Position numbers and translations under genes: made by a program. From Ruminococcus sp. (lineage in GTDB: Bacteria; Bacillota; Clostridia; Oscillospirales; Ruminococcaceae), in the NCBI GenBank assembly GCA_017620025.1, contig JAFZRF010000003.1, positions 1 through 64,000 on the forward strand: a stretch of 64,000 bases of DNA, read 5' to 3'. The notes below the pieces were generated by a model. That model ran no database searches. It worked only from the letters and a program-made list of their open reading frames with translations, and had not been told where the DNA came from. Each line of letters starts with the position of its first letter. Positions within the stretch are counted from its first letter, which is position 1. Below, in pieces: positions 51,933 through 60,318 of the stretch.

Positions 51933-53006
51933 ATGGCAAAGATCAAAGCAGCGGTCATCTTCGGCGGAGTATCAAGGGAGCATGAGCTTTCCTGCGCTTC
52001 TGCGGCTGACGTTATCCGCAATATACCAACTGACAAATACGAAACTATATGTATTGGTATCACGAAGAAAGGACGCTGGCTTTATTTCCCCGGTTCGCCC
52101 GACGAGATAGCTGACGGCACCTGGGATCAGAACAGCGACTGCACTCCTGCGATCATTTCCCCGGATCCGATAAACGGAGGAGTCATCGTCATCGAGGACG
52201 GCGAGGCTACCGTAAGAAGACTTGACGTTGTATTCCCGGTGCTCCAGGGCAAGTACGGAGCTGACGGCGCTATACAGGGACTTCTTGATATGGCCGGCAT
52301 CCCCTATGTCGGCAGCGGACTTCTTGCATCTGCTTCATGTACCGACAAGTCGCATACACATATGGTGCTTGACGATTACAATATACGCACCGCTGACTGG
52401 CGTGTGATAGCACAGCGTGATATCAACAGCATAGAGGAGAAGTGCCACGAGTACGAGAGAAAAATGGGCTTCCCCCTTCTCGTAAAGCCTGCCAAGAGCG
52501 GCAGTACAGCCGGAACGAGCATCGCATGGAGCTATGACGAGCTCCTTAATGCGGTTAAGGTAGCATTCTCCAACGACAACAAGGTCGTTATCGAGAAGCA
52601 TCTCATCGGCCGCAAGCTTGAGACAGTTGTATTCGGCTACGAAGAGCCGAAATGCACCTATGTCGGCGAGATACTCTCCACCGATGCAGAGTACGATCCC
52701 ACTGAGGTAAGACGTACCACCGGTGATGATCTGAGAGTTCCCGCTGAGATACCCGGCGAGATTCAGGACAATATCCGCTCTATTGCGATCAGCGCCTACA
52801 AGGCACTCGGCTGCCGCGGCATGGCAAGAATAGATTTCGTCCTCACAAAGGACGGCGAGATCATACTCAACAAGATCGGCACAGCTCCCGGACTCCGCAC
52901 GAACAGCGTTCTCCCGAAGCTGATGGCACATTACGGCACACCTCTTCCGGAGCTTGTGGATATGCTCATGGAACAGGCGATAGACAACGCTGTAAAGAAA
53001 TACTGA
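51933..53006 (+). CDS. D-alanine--D-alanine ligase homologue with substituted active site
   Basis: A 357-aa ATP-grasp protein of the Ddl family by overall sequence: GGVSREHELSCASA at the start, DGAIQGLLDMAGIPYVGSG, LVKPAKSGSTAG and MARIDFVLT. Several catalytic residues are changed. Counting from the metal-binding Asp (D301, equal to D257 of E. coli DdlB), the positions of Glu270 and Asn272 hold K314 and G316 (ILNKIGTAPG instead of the usual LEVNTSPG). The HGxxGEDG block is QGKYGADG (Q105, A110), and the YDYEAKY-type loop reads YDPTEVRR. The reading frame is intact. A canonical D-Ala-D-Ala activity is therefore doubtful; other ligase activity or a regulatory role is possible. A true Ddl would be needed elsewhere. 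Confidence 0.85.
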   Translation: MAKIKAAVIFGGVSREHELSCASAADVIRNIPTDKYETICIGITKKGRWLYFPGSPDEIADGTWDQNSDCTPAIISPDPINGGVIVIEDGEATVRRLDVVFPVLQGKYGADGAIQGLLDMAGIPYVGSGLLASASCTDKSHTHMVLDDYNIRTADWRVIAQRDINSIEEKCHEYERKMGFPLLVKPAKSGSTAGTSIAWSYDELLNAVKVAFSNDNKVVIEKHLIGRKLETVVFGYEEPKCTYVGEILSTDAEYDPTEVRRTTGDDLRVPAEIPGEIQDNIRSIAISAYKALGCRGMARIDFVLTKDGEIILNKIGTAPGLRTNSVLPKLMAHYGTPLPELVDMLMEQAIDNAVKKY

Positions 53007-53028
53007 GCAAGGAAATAAGGAGATAATC

Positions 53029-53445
53029 TTGGATAAAAACGTATTGATATCCCTCACGAGCATACAGTGGCAGGATGACGAGAAAAACGAGAGCGAGCTG
53101 CTGACCCGTGCTACCTATACCACACAGAGCGGCTGCGATGTCATCACCTACGAGGACACCTCCGCCACGGGCTTTGAGGGCTCTGTCACGACAATAACAG
53201 TGAACGGCAGCAGATATGCTTCGATCGTCCGCAAGGGCACTGCGAATTCGGTGCTCACGCTTGAGACCGGAAGGAAGCATTTCTGTCAGTACGAAACGCC
53301 GTTCGGAGGTATGCAGATAGGCGTATACACGCACGCCATAGAGAATACGCTCTCCGAGGACGGAAAGCTCTACCTCAAATATACACTTGATCTTAATTCC
53401 TCCTATCTTTCGGATAACGAGATCATAATGACAATAAATAACTGA
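53029..53445 (+). CDS. DUF1934 family protein (YwiB-like)
   Basis: A 138-aa beta-barrel-like protein of the DUF1934/YwiB family: VLISLTSIQ...GCDVITYEDTSATGFEGSVTTITVNG and the central GRKHFCQYETPFGGMQIGVYT. Proteins of this family regularly precede argS in Firmicutes; their function is unknown. The start is TTG at 53029 with AAGGAGA five bases before it. It stands 22 bases after the Ddl-like gene and 25 before argS, so the three are probably one transcript. Confidence 0.88.
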   Translation: MDKNVLISLTSIQWQDDEKNESELLTRATYTTQSGCDVITYEDTSATGFEGSVTTITVNGSRYASIVRKGTANSVLTLETGRKHFCQYETPFGGMQIGVYTHAIENTLSEDGKLYLKYTLDLNSSYLSDNEIIMTINN

Positions 53446-53470
53446 TATATATAAAGAAAGGAACATTCCA

Positions 53471-55240
53471 ATGGCAGACCTTATCAATGCTGCTTCCGAG
53501 CAGCTGCGCACACTTATCAACGAGGCTCTCGGCAGACTCGTGGCAGAGAAGGCGATACCCGCCGAGCCGCTGCCGCAGTATGCAGTTGAGATCCCTGCGG
53601 ACAAATCGCACGGCGATTTTGCTGCGAATACCGCAATGGTGAGTGCAAGAGCGCTGAAGATGCCTCCGAGAAAGATAGCCGAGCTGATATGCGGAGCTAT
53701 TCAGCTTGAGGGCTCAATGTTCGACCGCTGCGAGATCGCAGGACCGGGCTTCATGAACTTCTTCCTCGGCAGGAAGTGGTTCGCAGACGCAGTACAGTGC
53801 GTACTCGACGAGAAGGAAAACTACGGCAGGATAAACTACGGTCAGGGCAAGAGAGTGCTGGTAGAATTCGTATCAGCCAATCCCACCGGACCGATGCACA
53901 TCGGCAACGCAAGAGGCGGAGCTATCGGCGACTGCCTTGCAAGCGTGCTGGACTGGGCAGGCTTCCATGCAGAGCGCGAGTTCTACGTGAACGATGCCGG
54001 CAACCAGATCGAGAAGTTCGGCAAGTCTCTCTCTCTCAGATATATGCAGCTCTGCAGCGATAAGGGCCAGCAGTATATATACGATTACCGTGACGATACC
54101 GAAAAGCTCTGCGCTGCGATATATGCAGAGAGCGGCGAGGGTCAGGCCTTTGAGATGCCTGAGGATGTGTACCTCGGTACAGACATCATCGAGCACGCCG
54201 CAAACTACTATCACGATCACGTATTCGAGCTTAAGGACGTATCCGAGGAGGAGCGCAGCAAGGCACTCGTTGCCTACGCTCTCCCGCTGAACGTCGCCGG
54301 ACTTGAGCGTGACCTGAAGAAGTACCGTATCGTATACGACAACTGGTTCAGGGAAAGCACGATACACGCCAAGAACGAGACAAAGCTCGTTGTGGATAAG
54401 CTCCTTGAAGCCGGCAAGGCCTACGAGCAGGACGGTGCGATATGGTTCAGGGCTACAGAGTACGGCCTTGACAAGGACTTCGTACTCCGCAGGAGCAACG
54501 GCCTCTATACTTATATAGTACCGGATATCGCCTACCACTACGACAAGCTCGTTACACGTAACTTCGACAAGGCGATAAACATCCTCGGTGCAGACCATCA
54601 CGGCTATGTACCGAGACTGAAGGCTGCTCTCACAGCTATGGGAGTAGATGCCGGAAAGCTCGATGCAGTACTTATGCAGATGGTACGCCTCGTCCGCAAC
54701 GGCGAAACGGTAAAGCTCTCCAAGAGAAGCGGCAAGGCTATCACCCTTGTTACTCTTCTTGACGAGATCCCGATAGATGCAGCAAGATTCTTCTTCAACC
54801 TCCGTGAGGCGAATTCACAGTTCGAGTTCGACCTTGACCTTGCAGTTGAGAAGACCTCACAGAACCCTGTATACTACGTACAGTACGCACACGCACGTAT
54901 ATGCAGCCTGCTGAGGAATCTTGAGGCAGAGGGTATCGCAGTACCGGAGACCGCAGACTTCACTCTCCTCACAGAGCCGGCAGAGATAGAGCTTATCCGC
55001 CATCTTGCTTCTCTCCCCGAGGAGGTAAGGCTCTCGGCAAAGAATTACGATCCTTCAAAGATGACACGCTACGTCATCGAGCTTGCAACGTTCTTCCACC
55101 GTTTCTACGATGCCTGCAGCGTAAAGAATGCAGAGACACCGGAGCTGCGTGATGCACGTATCCTCCTCTCGGCAGCTGCAAGGCAGGCAATCAGGAACGT
55201 TCTCACGATGCTCAAGATCGAGCAGCCGGAGAAGATGTGA
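53471..55240 (+). CDS. argS: Arginyl-tRNA synthetase
   Basis: Class I synthetase charging tRNA-Arg. The 589-aa protein has the N-terminal Add1 domain, the HIGH-type motif PTGPMHIGNARGGAIGD (HIGN at residues 143-146), the signature block ILGADHHGYVPRLKAAL, VKLSKRSGKAITL in place of KMSKS as usual for ArgRS, and the anticodon-binding domain ending RNVLTMLKIEQPEKM. AAAGGAAC precedes the ATG. No T-box is present. Confidence 0.98.
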   Translation: MADLINAASEQLRTLINEALGRLVAEKAIPAEPLPQYAVEIPADKSHGDFAANTAMVSARALKMPPRKIAELICGAIQLEGSMFDRCEIAGPGFMNFFLGRKWFADAVQCVLDEKENYGRINYGQGKRVLVEFVSANPTGPMHIGNARGGAIGDCLASVLDWAGFHAEREFYVNDAGNQIEKFGKSLSLRYMQLCSDKGQQYIYDYRDDTEKLCAAIYAESGEGQAFEMPEDVYLGTDIIEHAANYYHDHVFELKDVSEEERSKALVAYALPLNVAGLERDLKKYRIVYDNWFRESTIHAKNETKLVVDKLLEAGKAYEQDGAIWFRATEYGLDKDFVLRRSNGLYTYIVPDIAYHYDKLVTRNFDKAINILGADHHGYVPRLKAALTAMGVDAGKLDAVLMQMVRLVRNGETVKLSKRSGKAITLVTLLDEIPIDAARFFFNLREANSQFEFDLDLAVEKTSQNPVYYVQYAHARICSLLRNLEAEGIAVPETADFTLLTEPAEIELIRHLASLPEEVRLSAKNYDPSKMTRYVIELATFFHRFYDACSVKNAETPELRDARILLSAAARQAIRNVLTMLKIEQPEKM

Positions 55241-55374
55241 TCGTAAGCATAGATTACAAATAGTACTTGTAAAATTACGAATTGGTTACAATTATTTTAC
55301 CGGTTTTGTAATTTCAGCCAATTTAAAATGGCTAAATATAGCACTTATGCAGGGCTTTCAAAGAAAATTAACAG

Positions 55375-55395
55375 TTTGTTCATGATTTGTTCATG
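55375..55395 (+). repeat. Tandem 10-bp direct repeat upstream of the PucR-type gene
   Basis: TTTGTTCATG occurs twice, one base apart, ten bases before a TACAAT (55405-55410). The 281-base gap 55241-55521 otherwise holds AT-rich sequence with weak hairpins (for example AGCCA/TGGCT near 55316-55333) and no clear terminator. The repeats could be a regulator site or part of the promoter. Confidence 0.4.
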
Positions 55396-55521
55396 TATAT
55401 ATGTTACAATCTGTAATAAATGGAGGCATCGGTAACAGCTTTCCGCAGCTTCCGTTATTCTCTTTGAAGCTATCAGCAGATAAATAAAAATCAATAATTT
55501 CTAAGAGAAGGGATGTACATT

Positions 55522-56607
55522 ATGTCCAACAGATTATTTCAGGGTTTAGTTCATCAGATGCGTGATTCCATCGACGCTACCATCGGTGTAGTTGATGAGA
55601 CCGCAACCATCATTGCTTGCAGTGACCTTACAAGAGTAGGCACAACAAACGAGTTTGTTTCACTGGATCTGAGCGATTCACACGACATTTTCATCCGTGA
55701 CGGTTTCACATACAAGCCTTTCGGCTCAAGAGTGAAGCCCGACTATGCAGTTTTCGTAGAGGGCGTGGACGACGCAGCTGCAAAGTATGCAAGCATACTT
55801 GCTATCTCGCTCTCAAATATCAAGCAGTATTACGATGAGAAGTATGACAGGAACAACTTCATCAAGAACGTAATCCTTGATAATGTCCTTCCCGGCGATA
55901 TCGTCATCAAGGCAAGAGAGCTGCATTTCAACGCAGAGATCAGCCGTGCGGTATTCCTGATCCGCATAGTATCCGCAAATGATATTTCCGCTTATGATGT
56001 TATCCAGAACCTGTTCCCCGACAAGAACAAGGATTTCGTATTCAACATCACAGAGAGCGACATCGTGCTCGTCAAGGAGCTCAAGAGCACGGTAGATTCC
56101 AAGGACCTCGAGAAGCTGGCCCGTTCTATCGCTGATACGCTCAGCAGCGAGTTCTATACCCGTGTAAACGTAGGTATCGGTACAGCTGTTGTAGGCGTAA
56201 AGGATCTTGCACGTTCCTTTAAGGAGGCTCAGATGGCACTTGAGGTCGGCAAGGTATTCGATACCGACAAGGTGATCGTAAGCTATGACAATCTCGGCAT
56301 AGCTCGTCTTATTTACCACCTGCCCACAACACTCTGCGAGACTTTCCTCCACGAGGTATTCAAGGTAGGCAGCATCGATTCACTCGATCACGAGACACTC
56401 TTTACTATCCAGAAGTTCTTCGAGAACAACCTCAACGTTTCCGAGACCTCGAGAAAGCTGTTCGTACACAGAAATACACTTGTGTACAGACTCGAGAAGA
56501 TCAAGAAGCTCACAGGTCTTGACCTCCGTGAATTTGATCACGCTATCATCTTCAAGATCGCACTTATGGTCAAGAAGTACCTGTCAGCAAATCCGGTGAA
56601 GTTCTGA
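55522..56607 (+). CDS. PucR/CdaR-type helix-turn-helix regulator
   Basis: A 361-aa transcription factor. The C-terminal PucR-type HTH reads KFFENNLNVSETSRKLFVHRNTLVYRLEKIKKLTGLDLREFDHAI, and the centre (about 170-265) is the GGDEF-like domain with VNVGIGTAVVGVKDLARSFKEAQMALEVG. The N-terminal sensor (MSNRLFQGLVHQMRDSIDATIGVVDET...) is of unknown ligand. The ATG at 55522 fits AGAAGGG ten bases upstream better than the ATG nine bases before. It is followed after 54 bases by ftsE, with no terminator, so a role in controlling the ftsEX unit is possible. Confidence 0.88.
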   Translation: MSNRLFQGLVHQMRDSIDATIGVVDETATIIACSDLTRVGTTNEFVSLDLSDSHDIFIRDGFTYKPFGSRVKPDYAVFVEGVDDAAAKYASILAISLSNIKQYYDEKYDRNNFIKNVILDNVLPGDIVIKARELHFNAEISRAVFLIRIVSANDISAYDVIQNLFPDKNKDFVFNITESDIVLVKELKSTVDSKDLEKLARSIADTLSSEFYTRVNVGIGTAVVGVKDLARSFKEAQMALEVGKVFDTDKVIVSYDNLGIARLIYHLPTTLCETFLHEVFKVGSIDSLDHETLFTIQKFFENNLNVSETSRKLFVHRNTLVYRLEKIKKLTGLDLREFDHAIIFKIALMVKKYLSANPVKF

Positions 56608-56661
56608 TCCTGGGGTATTATTGCCTCACTTCACCTCATTCACTAAGGAAGGTGTAAACAT

Positions 56662-57549
56662 TTGGTAGAGCTTAAGAACGTATCCGTAACCTACTCAAGC
56701 GGAGTTGACGCTCTCAACAACGTCACTCTGAAGATAAACGACGGCGACTTTGCCTTCGTGGTAGGTTCATCAGGTGCGGGAAAAAGTACCATGATCAAGC
56801 TGCTGCTGAAGGAGATCGACGCAACGAGCGGTCAGGTCTCAGTCAACGGCTATAACCTCAATAAACTCAAGCAGAGGAAGATACCTGAATTCCGCCGTAC
56901 TCTCGGATTCGTATTCCAGGACTTCCGTCTGATACAGTCGATGACGGTATACGAGAACATAGCATTCGTATTGAGAGTTATCGACGCACCGCCGAAATTC
57001 ATACGCAAGAGAGTACCGTATGTTATAAGCCTTGTAGGGCTTCAGTCAAAGGCGGATTCCTATCCGGATGAGCTTTCCGGCGGAGAGAAGCAGCGTGTCG
57101 CCATTGCAAGAGCACTTGTAAACGACCCGCAGCTCATCATTGCCGACGAGCCTACCGGAAATATCGACCCTGAGCTCTCCTATGAGATAGTTGAGCTGCT
57201 CAAGGGTATCAACGATCAGGGTACTACCATACTTATGGTCACACATGAACATGATCTTGTACGTCATTTCGGCGGACGCATCATCAATATCACCGACGGT
57301 AAGGTGGTATACGATGAGGTCATCACCGGTATCAACGACGAGGTCACACAGGAAGAGCTGGAGCAGTTCGAGGAGCAGCAGTTGCTTGCTGAGGCCCTTG
57401 AAAGCACAGCCGGCGGTCAGGCAGCTGCCCCGCAGCAGGGAATATCCTACGAAGCCTCATCGGCACACTCCACAGAGGACGACGTCATCAACGAAGTCAT
57501 GCGGAGGATCACCGAGCAGGCAGGATCTGAGCAAGGAGGCAGCAAATGA
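56662..57549 (+). CDS. ftsE: Cell division ATP-binding protein FtsE with C-terminal extension
   Basis: The ATPase of the FtsEX complex, which drives peptidoglycan hydrolases during division. Walker A is GSSGAGKST, signature LSGGEKQRVAIARAL, Walker B LIIADEPTGNIDPE. The ABC part ends near residue 228; a further 65 residues, Glu/Gln-rich then Gly/Ser/Ala-rich, are not present in typical FtsE of about 230 aa. The start is TTG with GGAAGGTG upstream. The stop overlaps the ftsX ATG. Confidence 0.95.
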   Translation: MVELKNVSVTYSSGVDALNNVTLKINDGDFAFVVGSSGAGKSTMIKLLLKEIDATSGQVSVNGYNLNKLKQRKIPEFRRTLGFVFQDFRLIQSMTVYENIAFVLRVIDAPPKFIRKRVPYVISLVGLQSKADSYPDELSGGEKQRVAIARALVNDPQLIIADEPTGNIDPELSYEIVELLKGINDQGTTILMVTHEHDLVRHFGGRIINITDGKVVYDEVITGINDEVTQEELEQFEEQQLLAEALESTAGGQAAAPQQGISYEASSAHSTEDDVINEVMRRITEQAGSEQGGSK

Positions 57550-58451
57550 AACTGAGCGGATTCCGGTACCTTACCAATCAGGGTATCGAAAATATCTGGA
57601 AAAACAAGATGATGGCGTTTGCCACGTTCTGCGTGCTGCTGATATCACTGCTGCTCGTAGGCGTATCTGCGCTGTTCTACATGAATATGAATTCAATGAT
57701 CCTCGGACTGGGCGACCAGAACGAGATCGCAGTATACCTGAATCCGGACACTCCGTCAGGTGATGTAGACAAATTCCCGGATGAACTCTATAAGATCGAG
57801 AATGTCGAGAGAGTAGAGTACATCTCCAAGGAGCAGGCTCTTACACGTATGCAGAGCCAGATCACAAAGGGACAGAAGATCTTCAACTATATTGACGGCT
57901 ATGACTTCATGCCGGACGGATTCAGCGTAACGGTATGGGATAACGATTACATCGAGTACACCACAGAGGAGATATCAAAGCTCCCGAACGTACAGAGCGC
58001 AAGCTCATCACCTCAGGTCGCAGAGTTTCTCCGTGAGCTGAGAAAGGTGGTATCGCTTATTGCCGGAGCTATCATTGTAGCGCTGGTAATAGTATCCATG
58101 ATCATGATCTCCAACACCACAAAGGCGAGCGTATTTGCACGCCGTGAGGAGATACAGATCATGAAGTACGTTGGTGCGACAAATTCGTTCATCCGTACCC
58201 CGTTCTTCGTAGAGGGACTTATTACAGGCTTCTTTGCGGGAGCCGGAGCATTCTTCATCACCTGGGCAGGCTACGATGCAGTATACCGCATCATGACCGA
58301 GCAGGGAGCGCTGATGAATGCCTTCGGTGTAGGAAGTCTTATACCATTTGAAAATCTAAGATTCTCAGTGGCCGTATGCTATATAGCAGCCGGTTCACTC
58401 ACAGGGGCATTGGGAAGCGTAATCAGCACAAGACGTCATATCGACGTTTAA
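57546..58451 (+). CDS. ftsX: Cell division protein FtsX
   Basis: Membrane partner of FtsE, 301 aa. The N-terminal stretch RYLTNQGIENIWKNKMMAFATFCVLLISLLLVG holds the first helix; an extracellular domain (about 45-165) follows, then three helices with the conserved TTKASVFARREEIQIMKYVGATNSFIRTPFFVEG between them. The extracellular loop is where partner hydrolases dock; the downstream M23 protein is the obvious candidate. ATG overlaps the ftsE stop. Confidence 0.96.
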   Translation: MKLSGFRYLTNQGIENIWKNKMMAFATFCVLLISLLLVGVSALFYMNMNSMILGLGDQNEIAVYLNPDTPSGDVDKFPDELYKIENVERVEYISKEQALTRMQSQITKGQKIFNYIDGYDFMPDGFSVTVWDNDYIEYTTEEISKLPNVQSASSSPQVAEFLRELRKVVSLIAGAIIVALVIVSMIMISNTTKASVFARREEIQIMKYVGATNSFIRTPFFVEGLITGFFAGAGAFFITWAGYDAVYRIMTEQGALMNAFGVGSLIPFENLRFSVAVCYIAAGSLTGALGSVISTRRHIDV

Positions 58452-58491
58452 ACTTGAAAAGGCTTAACACAACTTGCGAAAGGAGTCTGAG

Positions 58492-60192
58492 GTGCATAGG
58501 CACCGCCTTAACATGAGTAGTTTTAAAATGATCAGGAAAGTGTTGTCCTTTATCACCTGCTCAGCACTGGCATTCAGTACACTTACAGTGTTTGAGGCAG
58601 TAAGCGGAACCGATAAGGACATATCTGCCAAGACCATCTCGGAGATACAGGAACAGCGTAAGCTGAACCAGATCGAGATCGAAAGGATAGAGTCACAGCT
58701 CACAACTCTCGAAGGCAATAAGACCGAAGAGAAGGAGTATCAGGAGACTCTTATGAATCAGATCGGACTGATACAGGAGAATATCACTCTCCTCAATGCC
58801 GAGCTTGACAAGCTTGGCAGCGATATCGGTACAGCTGAGGTGAATATTCAGAAACTTGACAAGGACATAATTCTCCAGCAGGCAGCTATCGATGATAATA
58901 TCGAGCTGTTCAAGCAGCGTCTCTGCGCTATGTACATGACAGGCAACGAGAACCTTGCATCAGTGGTACTCGGTTCAGCCAGCTTCTATGACATGATGTC
59001 AAGAGTACAGATGGTAAACCGTATCGCTGAGTACGATTCAGAGCTGATCGAGAACATTCTAAGCGAGATCGATGAGCTTGAAAAGACCAAGAAGGATATC
59101 GAGACTGAGCGTCTCACACTTCAGATGAAGCAGGAAGAGCAGCAGAAGAAGTGGGATGAGAAGCAGGCCGATATAGACTTGCTCAACGATAAGATGAAGG
59201 ATACTCAGGATACTATCAACAGGCTCCAGATGGAGCAGGATAATCTCAGCCGCAGCAAGGAGCAGGTAGAGAAGGAGCAGCAGGAGCTCGACGCCGAGGA
59301 GGCAGAGATCCAGCGCCTTATCGCCGAGGCTCAGGCTCGTTATGAGAGAGAGCAGGAGATAGCAAGAGAGGCCGCAAGAAAGGCTGCCGAAGAGGCTGCA
59401 CTCAGAGAAGCCGAGGAGGCCGCACGCAAGGCCGCTGAGGAGGCTGCACGCAAGAAGGCTGAAGAAGCCGCACGCAAGGCCGCTGAGGAAGAAGCACGTC
59501 TCGCAGCAGCAGAAGCCGCTCAGAAGGCCGCTGAGGAAGCTGCAAGAGCTGCAGCAGAAGCCGCTGCAAAGGATGCTATCGAGGAGGCTAACCGTAAGGC
59601 TGCTGACGAAGCTGCTGTAAAGGCTGCCGCAGAGGCTGCCGCTGCAGAGGCTGCCGCAGAGGCTGCACGTGAGGCTGCTGAAGAGGCTGCACGCCTTGCC
59701 GCACAGGCAAGCGTAAACAACCAGCCCGAGCCTGTAATACCTTCATATACAGAACCCAAGGTGTCATCATCCGGCTTTGCATGGCCTGCACCGGGATTCT
59801 GCTATATCTCAAGCTATTTCGGCGCACGCTGGGGCACTACTCATAAGGGTATAGATATCGGTGATGCCGGTATCGGAGGAGGAGCAGCAGTTGCTTCACG
59901 CTCTGGTACAGTCATCCAGGTATGCAATACCTGTACACATAACTATGCAAAGAACTACAGCTGCGGCTGCGGAGGCGGCTACGGCAATTATGTAGTTATC
60001 TCACATGACGGTACATACTCCACACTTTACGGACACCTTGCATATGCAACAGTATCCGTGGGAGACTATGTAGAGCAGGGACAGACGATCGGTATTATCG
60101 GTTCGACAGGCCATTCTACAGGTGATCACCTCCATTTCGAGGTTCGTGTAAACGGTTCACAGGTCGATCCTACCGGCTATGTAAGTCCTTAA
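58492..60192 (+). CDS. M23 peptidoglycan endopeptidase with coiled coil and Ala-rich helix
   Basis: A secreted hydrolase of 566 aa, probably activated by FtsEX like EnvC/PcsB-type partners. A signal segment (residues 13-30) leads to a coiled coil (about 45-280), then an unusual Ala/Glu-rich helix of about 120 residues built of AAEEAARKA-like units (284-405), then the M23 LytM domain with HKGIDIG (H451, D455) and HLHFEV (H546, H548), all zinc ligands kept. An insertion with four Cys (478, 481, 491, 493) lies in the domain. The GTG at 58492 follows AAAGGAG by six bases. Cotranscribed with ftsX, 40 bases away. Confidence 0.93.
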   Translation: MHRHRLNMSSFKMIRKVLSFITCSALAFSTLTVFEAVSGTDKDISAKTISEIQEQRKLNQIEIERIESQLTTLEGNKTEEKEYQETLMNQIGLIQENITLLNAELDKLGSDIGTAEVNIQKLDKDIILQQAAIDDNIELFKQRLCAMYMTGNENLASVVLGSASFYDMMSRVQMVNRIAEYDSELIENILSEIDELEKTKKDIETERLTLQMKQEEQQKKWDEKQADIDLLNDKMKDTQDTINRLQMEQDNLSRSKEQVEKEQQELDAEEAEIQRLIAEAQARYEREQEIAREAARKAAEEAALREAEEAARKAAEEAARKKAEEAARKAAEEEARLAAAEAAQKAAEEAARAAAEAAAKDAIEEANRKAADEAAVKAAAEAAAAEAAAEAAREAAEEAARLAAQASVNNQPEPVIPSYTEPKVSSSGFAWPAPGFCYISSYFGARWGTTHKGIDIGDAGIGGGAAVASRSGTVIQVCNTCTHNYAKNYSCGCGGGYGNYVVISHDGTYSTLYGHLAYATVSVGDYVEQGQTIGIIGSTGHSTGDHLHFEVRVNGSQVDPTGYVSP

Positions 60193-60209
60193 AACCTTAA
60201 TAGAATATT

Positions 60210-60249
60210 ATCCGGGGCAGGGGAGAAAAGTCCGCTGCCCGGATTTTTT
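60210..60249 (+). terminator. Terminator of the ftsEX-M23 unit
   Basis: ATCCGGGGCAG pairs with CTGCCCGGAT (one bulged G), followed by TTTTTG. Confidence 0.88.
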
Positions 60250-60318
60250 GTATTGCCGTATATACGGGATCTGCTTCAGCAGCAGCTCAGAATCAAAGAA
60301 ACAGAAAGCGATGATGTG

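Noticed and set aside
51933-53006. Frameshift or sequencing error as the reason for the altered Ddl motif
   Set aside because: Residues before and after the substitutions (ARIDFVLTKDGEI and the Pro-Gly after them) are in the same frame and at the spacing of DdlB, so the changes are substitutions.
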